Shown piece after piece: positions 1 to 5,610 of a DNA stretch of 7,074 nucleotides. The translations under genes and the position numbers were made by a program. Each line of letters opens with the position of its first letter. The stretch's first letter is position 1. The stretch spans positions 1 to 7,074 of the forward strand of contig JADDPV010000045.1 of assembly GCA_016781705.1 (NCBI GenBank). Direction: 5' to 3'. This stretch comes from Rubrobacter sp. Lineage in GTDB: Bacteria > Actinomycetota > Rubrobacteria > Rubrobacterales > Rubrobacteraceae. The notes under the pieces were generated by a model. The model did no database searches and had not been told where the DNA came from. It was given only the letters and a program-made list of their open reading frames with translations.

Positions 1-876
1 AGCCTGATTCCGCGTCTCGGCGAGGTGATGCCGGAGGAGGCTGGCAAGGAGGTGGGCTCCGTCTATGAGCGGACGCGGACGCACCTGCGGGTCCCGGTCG
101 TCAACTTCCTCTTCCGCTCGCTGGCGAACTACCCGCCCTACCTCTCCCTCGCCTGGGACAGGGTAGAACCTCACCTTCTTGCGCCCCGCTTCGAGGGAGC
201 GGCGGACGCCCTGCGGTCGCAGTCGCTGGTGGAGCCCGTCTCCGATTCCACGGACTGGGCGTCCCTGGGGGATCTCTCGCAAATACGCGCCTTCACCGAC
301 ACGATCCACTACGTCCTGCCCAAGCTCCTGCTCGTCTCGAGCGCCTTCGACGAGGGTCTGGGCGGCGAGAAGGGCGCCGCGGACGGCCCCGAAGAAGCCG
401 CTGGCGTCCGGCCGGGCTTGGCGGAGGGGACGACGAGCGTTGCGCCGGTGGGCCCCGACGAGGCGAGCCAGGCGCCGGAGGAAATCTTCGAGGAGATCCG
501 GGAGCGCCACGGCCACCCGGACGTGGCGAGCTACTACCGCGGGATCGCGAGATGGCCGGAGTTCCTCAAGGTCGCCTGGGAGCGCATGAACCCCCTCGTG
601 GGTACTCCCGCCTACCAGGAGCGCAAGCACGACCTGCTCGAAGCCGCGCGCCATCACGCGCTCGGGCTGCCGCTGCCGAGCAGGAGCGAAGTCGTCGAAA
701 GGGGCGTCGACGAGCAGCGTATCGGTGAACTCCGCGCCATCCTCGCCGTGTTCCGCTTCCGCCTCAACCCGGATACGCTGCTGGACGTGTCGCTCATAAA
801 GGCCCTTCTCGACGGGCCCGAGGCCGCCCGCTCCTCCCGCTTCAGCTTCGCCGCCCGCCGGCACCCGTCGCCTTGA
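1..876 (+). CDS. DehI-family protein (2-haloacid dehalogenase group I-like), 5' end outside window
   Basis: Known members of this family hydrolyse both D- and L-2-haloalkanoic acids by direct water attack. The frame is open to base 1. GTG25/ATG28 are in-frame codons, but the upstream residues (SLIPRLGEV) look like the usual family N-terminus, so the true start is probably left of the window. From GTG25 there are 283 residues, near the roughly 300 of DehI. Two homologous repeats are visible: residues 11-68 (VYERTRTHLRVP, then a YPPYLSLAW signature) and 153-219 (IFEEIRERHGHP, then WPEFLKVAW). A low-complexity linker, about residues 110-150, separates them, matching the pseudo-dimer of DehI. The DehI catalytic Asp could not be placed with certainty; the residue after the second-repeat WP is Glu179. 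It is soluble with no signal peptide, and is the only intact plus-strand gene here. The family call is good; the substrate is unproven. Confidence 0.85.
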   Translation, partial: SLIPRLGEVMPEEAGKEVGSVYERTRTHLRVPVVNFLFRSLANYPPYLSLAWDRVEPHLLAPRFEGAADALRSQSLVEPVSDSTDWASLGDLSQIRAFTDTIHYVLPKLLLVSSAFDEGLGGEKGAADGPEEAAGVRPGLAEGTTSVAPVGPDEASQAPEEIFEEIRERHGHPDVASYYRGIARWPEFLKVAWERMNPLVGTPAYQERKHDLLEAARHHALGLPLPSRSEVVERGVDEQRIGELRAILAVFRFRLNPDTLLDVSLIKALLDGPEAARSSRFSFAARRHPSP

Positions 877-1340
877 TCCGCAGGAGCCCCGAGGGCACCA
901 AACGCTTGCTCTTTGCTCACCGCCGCGTCCGGGCAAACCGGCGGGGACGCTCAGGCCGGGGGCGACGAGGCCGTCCTCGGGGTGGACCTCGCCCGTTCAG
1001 AGGCGATCGACGTGAACGCGGCGTTCGGGACTCTGTCGCTACTCCGGCGGCGGGGCGGCTCGGGAAGGGTAAGAGCGAGGACTCGCGGAACATCCGAGCA
1101 GGGACTGGGGAGGAGTGGGCGGTGTCGCTCTCGAGGTCGTCTTACCCTCGCCGCGGGCGCGACGACCTTTATCGCGAGCTTCGTGCTCTCGCGGATGCCC
1201 CGAAAGATGGTCACCCGCACCCATGGCGTCATGATCCTCGCGATGGTCGCTGGCTCATTGGCCGGGCGTTCGGTGTACCTCTGTGCCGCCCCGTCGTCCG
1301 AGCGGTGAGGGAGCGAGGTAGACCGGCGTGAAGTACCCTA
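877..1340. other. Non-coding or decayed interval between the DehI-family gene and the HPP remnant
   Basis: No convincing intact gene is visible. Plus-strand frames at 873-1331 and 913-1308 are open, but most of their translation is arginine-rich and looks like shadow coding. The exception is the end of the 913-1308 frame. There two hydrophobic stretches (LTLAAGATTFIASFVL and HGVMILAMVAGSLAG, about 1141-1275) are joined by a basic SRMPRKMVTR loop and resemble a pair of transmembrane helices. This could be the tail of a decayed membrane protein; I do not recognise the family. No clear terminator follows the stop at 876. Confidence 0.35.
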
Positions 1341-1358
1341 GTTGGGAGGCCCAAGATC

Positions 1359-1641
1359 GTGGCCAGTCCTCACAGCACTGATCTGCACCGGATTCTCCTC
1401 GACCGCTACGGCGCGCGAGGAGAGTCCCTCTACATGCTCTTTTGCGGATTTTTGGCCGTCTTTAGCGTCGGTCTCGTCGCCTACTTCTCGAAGCAGCCGG
1501 TGCTGTTCCCGAGCCTCTCGCCCACGGTTCACCTTCTTCCGGCAACCCTTGACCGAGCAGGCGAGCCCCCGCAACGCCGTCCTCGGGCACCTCGTCGCGG
1601 TCGCGGTCGGCTTCCTGTTCCTCGTCCTCTTCGGCCTTTAA
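1359..1641 (+). pseudogene. HPP-family membrane protein, frameshifted and 3'-truncated
   Basis: A GTG at 1359 is preceded by GGGAGG at 1344-1349 with 9-base spacing. The first frame reads a hydrophobic helix (YMLFCGFLAVFSVGLVAYF, residues 25-43) followed by PVLFPSLSPT, which matches the FPSLGPTA signature of HPP-family integral membrane proteins. After the ACG at 1524-1526 homology moves to the next frame (TFFRQPLTEQASPRNAVLGH, then a second hydrophobic helix). This fits one extra G at 1526/1527. The shifted frame stops at TAA 1639-1641 in the middle of a helix, so the rest of the family (further helices) is missing. The family includes proteins linked to nitrite transport in plastids; function in bacteria is mostly unknown. 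As it stands the gene cannot make a normal product. Confidence 0.65.
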
Positions 1642-1837
1642 GCGGGAACACGAAGGCGCCGTAGGGGAGGGCGAGGTGTCGGCCCTCCTCCTGGGGAACC
1701 ACACCGAACTGAAACGCGCTCTGCAGGACCGGCCCTACCCCGAACGCGAAGAACGCCATGGGCAGCGGGCTCGCCAGCGGTCTCAAGACTACCCTGGTCA
1801 TCTCCTCGACCCTGCGCCCGTCGTCTGCCTGCCCCAA
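1637..1837 (-). pseudogene. N-terminal fragment of a GPR1/FUN34/YaaH-type (acetate uptake) membrane protein
   Basis: A TTG at 1837 is preceded on the minus strand by AGGAG (1848-1844) with 6-base spacing. The translation contains RVVLRPLASPLPMAFFAFGV, then a second stretch ending in GAFVFPL. This resembles the first helices of GPR1/FUN34/YaaH acetate/succinate uptake proteins, whose signature lies in an NPAPLG-like segment at the start of helix 1. Similarity ends at FPL (codons 1648-1640). Beyond that the frame runs antisense through the HPP remnant as arginine-rich nonsense down to 1529. Only about 65 residues of an expected roughly 200 remain, so four or so helices are lost. The family call is from memory of sequence patterns and is less certain than the fact of truncation. 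Confidence 0.55.
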
Positions 1838-1902
1838 AACTTGCTCCTCTGCTGATTCGTTGCTCGGTCGGGCTCCGTCGTTCGAGGACCTCCGGACGCA
1901 GC

Positions 1903-2721
1903 CTACCCAGCTTCTTCCAGGAGCCCGTTGACGGCCGTCGCGATCTCGTCGGGGTGATCCTCGGGGACGAAGTGCATCCCGCCCTCGATCCGCTGTATGG
2001 AGCCCCCGAGCTCGTAGGCGAGCCGGTAACCGTAGCCTATATGCAGGAACCTGTCCGCCGCCCCCCAGACGAGGCGCGCCGGCACGCCGAGGCGCGGTAT
2101 CTCGTCGGAAACGTCCAGAGTGTCCCGGACGTCGAGGGAGCGGGCCTGCCTGACGAGTGCTTCCGCGCCCCCCGCGCCCTCGTAGAACGGCAGGTGCTCG
2201 GAGACGGATTCTCTCCAGCGCCCCCGGTCGTCGTGGCCGCCCCGGAGGAACGCGGCGTAGAAGCGCCGGAAGGCCGAGAGCGGCATCCGCCCGAGCAAGG
2301 GGCCCGCCGCCCTTATGGCCCTGACCGGCGCAACGGGCCAGGAGTCGTAGCTTATGCAGTTCGTCAGGACGAGGCCCCGGACGAGCTCGGGGTTGCGTAC
2401 GGTCAGAATCTGCGCCACGCCCCCACCGAGGTCGTGCCCGACGACGACGGCCCCGTCCCCGAGCCCAACCTCGCGCATCCAGTCGGCCAGGTACCCCGCC
2501 TGCCTCGCGACGGAGATGTCCCGGTCCCGACCCTCGGGGATCGAGGCCCCGTAGCCCACCATCTCCCAGGCCATCGACCGGGCGCCTCCGACCTTGGGGA
2601 CGACGTGCCGCCAGAGGCGTGGGCTCGTCGGGATGCCGTGCACGAAGACGACGGGCGTCCCCTCGCCTGCCTCCTCCCAGCGCATCCTGACGCCCCCGGC
2701 CTCGGCGAAACGGGTATCCAA
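1903..2721 (-). CDS. Alpha/beta hydrolase with Asp nucleophile (haloalkane dehalogenase/epoxide hydrolase-like)
   Basis: A 272-residue alpha/beta-hydrolase, probably cytoplasmic. The oxyanion-hole motif is HGIPTSPRLW (28-37). The nucleophile elbow is GHDLGG (95-100), making Asp97 the nucleophile. The probable acid is Asp223 in WGAADRF, and the base is His250 in GMHFVPEDHPDEI. The HGxPTS..LW block and the HF..ED.PDEI block closely resemble haloalkane dehalogenases. However, the Asn of HGNPTS is Ile30 and the Trp that follows the nucleophile is Leu98; both are halide-binding in the LinB type. Substrate is therefore open: epoxide, ester, haloacid or an unusual haloalkane. The TTG start (2721-2719) is chosen because a GGGAGGGGGG Shine-Dalgarno (2738-2729) lies about 8-11 bases upstream and the HAD stop is only 4 bases away. 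An ATG at residue 13 is the alternative. Likely translated from the HAD mRNA. Confidence 0.85.
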   Translation of the reverse strand: MDTRFAEAGGVRMRWEEAGEGTPVVFVHGIPTSPRLWRHVVPKVGGARSMAWEMVGYGASIPEGRDRDISVARQAGYLADWMREVGLGDGAVVVGHDLGGGVAQILTVRNPELVRGLVLTNCISYDSWPVAPVRAIRAAGPLLGRMPLSAFRRFYAAFLRGGHDDRGRWRESVSEHLPFYEGAGGAEALVRQARSLDVRDTLDVSDEIPRLGVPARLVWGAADRFLHIGYGYRLAYELGGSIQRIEGGMHFVPEDHPDEIATAVNGLLEEAG

Positions 2722-2725
2722 CGGT

Positions 2726-3403
2726 CTACCCCCCTCCCTCGGCGGCGATGATCCCGTCCGCCACCTCGCGCAGGTCCGCGCCGACGACGTCCGGCGGCGG
2801 CGCGATCGGGAAGAGCGCCTTGCCGGGCCGAGCCACGAAGGCGGCGGCGCATCCGGCCCTCATGGCGCCGACGACGTCCCAGCCGTGGGCCGCGACGAGC
2901 CGGATCTCGCCCACCTCCACGCCGAGGCTCTCCGCGGCCATTCGGTACGGCTCGGGGGCCGGCTTCAAGCGTCCTACGGTGTCCGCGGAGAGGGTCTGCT
3001 CGAAGTACTCGCGCAGACCGGAATTGTCTATCTGCGCATCGCCGACCCGTGCGGCCGAGTTGGTCAGGGTGGCGAGCCGGAAACCGGCGTCGCGCAGGGT
3101 GTTCAGACCCTCCTCGACCTCCGGGTGCGGCGGCAGCTCGGCGATGCCACCGACGATGGCCTGCCTGTCGTCGTCGGAGAGCTCCACGCCCCTCTCCCCG
3201 GCCAGCATCTGGAGGGCGAGCCCGGCGATCTGCCCGAAGGGTTGGTAGGAGCCGGTCACCATCTCGGTGAGCCAGAGTTGGAGGAACCGGTCGAACCACG
3301 CCGGCCTCGCCGAGGCGTCGCCGAAGACCCGCTCGAAGTGGGGATCCAACGCCCCCATGTCCAGCATAGTCTCGTTCACGTCGAACACGCACACTCGTGC
3401 CAC
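2726..3403 (-). CDS. Haloacid dehalogenase type II (L-2-haloacid dehalogenase-like, HAD superfamily)
   Basis: A 225-residue HAD protein, close to the usual length of (S)-2-haloacid dehalogenases, which convert L-2-haloacids to D-2-hydroxyacids through an aspartyl ester. Compared with the L-DEX active site, most residues can be placed: nucleophile Asp8 and Thr12 (FDVNET), Arg39, Ser116 (LTNS), Lys147 and Tyr153 (RLKPAPEPY), and Asp176 (AAHGWD). Spacing matches L-DEX. The exceptions are Ala171 and His173, where L-DEX has Ser175 and Asn177; from memory this AAH variant is common in actinobacterial homologues. The helical cap lies at about residues 15-90. The start is GTG at 3403 with GGAGG at 3417-3413 and 9-base spacing. 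It is first gene of a two-gene operon with the alpha/beta hydrolase. Phosphatase activity on a small metabolite cannot be excluded, but the type II pattern is strong. Confidence 0.88.
   Translation of the reverse strand: MARVCVFDVNETMLDMGALDPHFERVFGDASARPAWFDRFLQLWLTEMVTGSYQPFGQIAGLALQMLAGERGVELSDDDRQAIVGGIAELPPHPEVEEGLNTLRDAGFRLATLTNSAARVGDAQIDNSGLREYFEQTLSADTVGRLKPAPEPYRMAAESLGVEVGEIRLVAAHGWDVVGAMRAGCAAAFVARPGKALFPIAPPPDVVGADLREVADGIIAAEGGG
2729..2738 (-). promoter_or_regulatory. Ribosome binding site for the alpha/beta hydrolase TTG start
   Basis: A purine run (GGGAGGGGGG on the minus strand) lies 8-11 bases before TTG 2721-2719 and inside the last codons of the HAD gene. It supports the TTG over the internal ATG and suggests translational coupling. 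Confidence 0.6.
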
Positions 3404-3412
3404 GAAGCGTAG

Positions 3413-3417
3413 CCTCC
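3413..3417 (-). promoter_or_regulatory. Ribosome binding site for the HAD dehalogenase
   Basis: GGAGG on the minus strand, 9 bases before the GTG at 3403-3401. It decides the start codon, as no ATG is suitably placed nearby. No convincing -35/-10 pair could be assigned in 3418-3480; a lone TATAGA occurs on the minus strand near 3455. Confidence 0.65.
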
Positions 3418-3453
3418 GATCTTCTCGAATGTTCTACAAACTCTTCGCCTCCT

Positions 3454-3699
3454 CTATACCCGGGAACCAGGCTCGATGACCCACGCCCCACCGCAGCGCG
3501 GCCTACCTCGAAGGATCAAGCGGAGGCAGTCGAACGGCTGCACCCCCGCGGCCCTAACCCGGGTGCATGCCTGACCGGGCCCGGGGACCTCGATGGGGTG
3601 GAGGACCTCCGGACCGCCGTACTCTTCGAAGAAGACCACGGTTGCCGCGGCTACTTCCTTTCTCTGGCGTAAGGAGCCGTTGGCGAGGGGACGCTGCAC
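3454..3699 (-). pseudogene. N-terminal remnant of a medium-chain (zinc-type) alcohol dehydrogenase/quinone oxidoreductase
   Basis: On the minus strand, about 3640 to 3520 encodes VVFFEEYGGPEVLHPIEVPG followed by RVRAAGVQPFDCLR. This is the first beta-strand unit of MDR-family NAD(P)H-dependent oxidoreductases (usual pattern AVVFxEYGGPEVL ... VRVxAAGVNPxD). The segment between the two blocks looks shortened (PGPGQACT where a longer EPxPGPGQVxV is usual). After about 40 recognisable residues the frame turns into unrelated arginine/glycine-rich sequence and ends at 3454. The NAD(P)-binding domain and over 250 residues are absent, and no good start codon with a ribosome site precedes the homologous part. 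It lies just upstream of the HAD operon in the same orientation, so the deletion may have removed the body of a gene that once led that operon. Confidence 0.7.
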
Positions 3700-3729
3700 C
3701 GATCGTGGGCCGAGACGCGACCACCGTGG

Positions 3730-4152
3730 TCATGACCTGACCCTCCCGTCCGGCTCGACGTTGCGCTTGTGCATGCCTTCGGTTGCGGGGTCTATCCCCC
3801 AGGAGATGATGCGCCGCGGGTGGATGCGTATGATCTCGTTGCTGAGAGAAGGTACGTGTGGGACCTGGTCCACAAGCGCCTCCGCTTGGCCACGGATCTC
3901 GATGCCCCGGGCGCGCCACGGGTCGAGCGAGGCGATATCGTCCACGATGAAGGAGACTCGACCGTCGGCTTGGACGTTGCGAAACTTCCTGCTAGCGCCC
4001 ATCTTCAACCCGCCGATGTCGATGGTGCCAGCCTCGATGTTGTGGCGGAAGGAGACGGGGGTGTTCTGCGGAGCACCATCGGGCGTCACGGTAGCGAGTC
4101 GCCCCAGGGGCTGCGTAGTCAGGTAATCGCGTTCGGCTTCGGTGAAGGGCAC
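3730..4152 (-). CDS. PPOX-class flavin/F420-dependent oxidoreductase family protein
   Basis: A 140-residue split-barrel protein of the pyridoxamine 5'-phosphate oxidase-like superfamily, closest in pattern to the small F420-dependent actinobacterial group. Visible landmarks are GRLATVTPDGAPQNTPVSF (17-35), GGLKMGASRKFRN (47-59; basic residues of the cofactor phosphate site are expected here), FIVDDIASLDPWRARGIEIRG (68-88), and IIRIHPRRIISWGID near the C-terminus. This block order is typical of the group. It probably uses reduced F420 or flavin to reduce an unknown small molecule in the cytoplasm. I chose GTG at 4152 because GGAGG at 4166-4162 sits 9 bases before it and the product then starts MPFTEAERDYL, as relatives do. 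ATG 4179 is the alternative: no Shine-Dalgarno, but it overlaps the stop of a tiny ORF (ATGA). The frame is open to 4350, but that extension lacks family similarity. Confidence 0.85.
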   Translation of the reverse strand: MPFTEAERDYLTTQPLGRLATVTPDGAPQNTPVSFRHNIEAGTIDIGGLKMGASRKFRNVQADGRVSFIVDDIASLDPWRARGIEIRGQAEALVDQVPHVPSLSNEIIRIHPRRIISWGIDPATEGMHKRNVEPDGRVRS

Positions 4153-4161
4153 GGTCGGGAA

Positions 4162-4166
4162 CCTCC
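4162..4166 (-). promoter_or_regulatory. Ribosome binding site supporting the GTG 4152 start of the PPOX protein
   Basis: GGAGG on the minus strand, 9 bases upstream of GTG 4152-4150. Sequence and spacing are almost the same as at the HAD gene (ATCGGAGG then 9 bases then GTG in both). It lies inside the reading frame if ATG 4179 is used instead. Confidence 0.5.
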
Positions 4167-4175
4167 GATCTTGGG

Positions 4176-4250
4176 TCATGGTCGTCGCGTAAGGCAACGT
4201 GGTGCATTGACACTTCGGTCTTCGATGTGCGCTTCCTGGAACGTGTTCAT
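4176..4250 (-). CDS. Possible tiny ORF (24 aa), leader or gene remnant
   Basis: The ATG at 4250 follows a strong GGAGGAGG on the minus strand with about 7-base spacing. The ORF (begins MNTFQEAHIEDRS) ends at TGA 4178-4176, which overlaps ATG 4179 of the PPOX frame; its own ATG overlaps the stop of the aldo/keto reductase remnant (ATGA at 4250-4247). The peptide has no family I recognise. It may be the stub of a deleted gene, a coupling leader for the PPOX gene, or chance. The strong ribosome site is the only positive evidence. Confidence 0.25.
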   Translation of the reverse strand: MNTFQEAHIEDRSVNAPRCLTRRP

Positions 4251-4519
4251 GCTTCGTCCTCCTCCCCCCGGCTCGCGGCCCGACGCTTCGCAGCGGCCCT
4301 GGCCTGGACATAGCCCACGTCGTTGCCGGCAGGTCCAGCGCTCGGGCCATGGGCGCCCGCGTAGCGGTTGGCGGTGTCGACGAAGTTGCCCCCCGCCTCG
4401 GCGACGTCGGGGATTCTGGCTCCGAGGCAGAGCTCGGAGACCCGCGGCCCCGGGCGGCCCAGCGGCTCGTACCTCACCCATTTCCGCTTTCGGCCGGATT
4501 CGAACGATGCGGGCTTCAT
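4247..4519 (-). pseudogene. Aldo/keto reductase remnant with internal deletion
   Basis: An ATG at 4519 shares bases with the QueA-like stop (TGATG), so it is positioned for coupled translation. The 90-residue frame begins with a short non-homologous leader, then VRYEPLGRPGPRVSELCLG (15-33), the N-terminal signature of aldo/keto reductases. It then jumps to AEAGGNFVDTANRYAGA (40-56), the segment carrying the catalytic Asp (here Asp48) and Tyr (Tyr53). About 25 residues normally lie between these blocks. The remaining roughly 250 residues of the TIM barrel, with the catalytic Lys and His and the NADPH site, are missing. It ends in an unrelated charged tail (YVQARAAAKRRAASRGEEDEA, from residue 70) that may come from another gene. 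Not a functional reductase; whether the stub is translated is unknown. Confidence 0.7.
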
Positions 4520-5604
4520 CAGGGCAGGATCAAGTGCAGATCGCCGAACTCGTGCCAGAGGTACTCCTCGCGCAGGGCTTCCGTGTAGGCGAGCTCGAGG
4601 TGTTCGCGCTCGGCGAGCGCCTCCAGCATCGCGAGGTGGCTGGAGCGCGGCTCGTGCAGCCCGGTAAGCATCGCGTCGACCGATCGGATTCCACGACGCG
4701 GGGTTACGATCAGGCCCGTCCATCCCTCGCCGGGGTGCACGGTGCCGTCGGGGTCGGTTACGGTTTCGAGCGCCCGCACGGCCGTGGTGCCGACCGCCAC
4801 GACCCTTCTGCCGTGCGCGTGCGCGACGTTTATCGAACGCGCCGTCGTGGGCGGTACCCGGTAGAACTCCTCGTAGGGCAGCTCGTGGTCTTCGAGGCTG
4901 CCGACGCCGGTGTGCAGGATCAGGGGGGCTACCCCCACGCCGCGGGCCACGAGGCGCGTTATCAGTTCCGGCGTGAAGGCCCGTCCTGCGGAGGGCATCT
5001 CGGCGCTGCCCGTCTCGGTGGCGTAGACCGTCTGGTAGCAGCTTGCGGGCCAGGTCTCCCGCACGTATCCGTAGCGGATCGGGAAGCCGTGCCGGTCGAG
5101 GTACCCATCGAGCGGTTGGGGCAGGTTCAGGGTCGAGATCCAGAGCCGGGAGCTATCGTCACTGTAGGGCCTGTGCAGGGTAGCCGCGCCTCCGTCCGGC
5201 AGGCGTAGGGTCTCCCCGGGCGCCGCGCGGCGGAAGGGTTCGGTGGCGCTCCCGGCGGGCAGGCGAAGCTCGACGGTCCACAGGTCCGCCGGCAGGCGGG
5301 TCGAGAGGTGCAGCTCGAGCGCCGTACCGTCCTCGCGCTCGGCCTCCACGGCCGCCTTCATCGTGCCGCTGGTGTTGATGACCAGCAAGTCTCCGGCCTG
5401 GAGGAAGTCCGGGAGGTCCCGAAACCGGGCGTGGATCACCCGATCATCTCCCGTGTAAGAAACCATCAGGCGTACTTCGTCGCGGGAGAGGCCGCGGGCC
5501 TCCGGCGGCTCGCCCGCCTCCAGCTCCGGCGGGAGCTCGAACTCGAGCGGTGCGAGCTCCAGGGGGTTCCGCATGCCGTGTCCCAAGAGGGGTTGGAGCG
5601 TCAC
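4519..5604 (-). CDS. QueA-like S-adenosylmethionine:tRNA ribosyltransferase-isomerase family protein (divergent)
   Basis: 361 residues, the normal QueA length. QueA transfers and isomerises the ribosyl group of SAM onto preQ1 at the tRNA wobble base to give epoxyqueuosine. Family landmarks in order: FELP (22-25), HARFRDLPDFLQAGDLLVIN (58-77), YQTVYA (190-195), GVGSL (233-237), VVAVGTTAVRALET (268-281), VDAMLTGLHEPRSS (309-322) and a C-terminal YLWHEFGDLHLIL. Compared with E. coli QueA, core motifs differ: NNTRVIPAR is NTSGTMKAA, PTAGLHF is PSAGRAF, TLHVGAGTF is ILHTGVGSL, and NFHLPEST is GLHEPRSS. I recall this variant, with a WHEFGD ending, as common in actinobacteria; its true reaction is uncertain. 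GTG start at 5604 has AAGGA about 10 bases upstream, inside the SDR gene end. ATG at residue 11 is the alternative. Operon with the SDR (6-base gap). Confidence 0.85.
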   Translation of the reverse strand: MTLQPLLGHGMRNPLELAPLEFELPPELEAGEPPEARGLSRDEVRLMVSYTGDDRVIHARFRDLPDFLQAGDLLVINTSGTMKAAVEAEREDGTALELHLSTRLPADLWTVELRLPAGSATEPFRRAAPGETLRLPDGGAATLHRPYSDDSSRLWISTLNLPQPLDGYLDRHGFPIRYGYVRETWPASCYQTVYATETGSAEMPSAGRAFTPELITRLVARGVGVAPLILHTGVGSLEDHELPYEEFYRVPPTTARSINVAHAHGRRVVAVGTTAVRALETVTDPDGTVHPGEGWTGLIVTPRRGIRSVDAMLTGLHEPRSSHLAMLEALAEREHLELAYTEALREEYLWHEFGDLHLILP

Positions 5605-5610
5605 TATCGA

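Noticed and set aside
1141..1200. AAGATTF segment as the C-terminal HPPAGATT signature of an HPP protein
   Set aside because: Only a few residues match, it lies upstream of the HPP N-terminus, and the following residues do not fit the family.
1954..2751. Plus-strand open frame of 265 codons
   Set aside because: Antisense of the alpha/beta hydrolase; Pro/Arg-rich with no motifs.
2403..3491. Long minus-strand open frame of 362 codons overlapping the HAD gene and hydrolase
   Set aside because: Arginine/glycine-rich translation in another frame of two clearly recognised genes; a GC-rich shadow.
3554..3733. ORF starting at ATG 3733, overlapping the PPOX stop (ATGA)
   Set aside because: Translation has no family similarity and runs in a different frame from the MDR homology; the overlap is probably chance, or a trace of a lost start.
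3769..5208. Plus-strand open frame of 479 codons
   Set aside because: Antisense to the PPOX, AKR-remnant and QueA-like genes; no recognisable domain, composition typical of antisense shadow.
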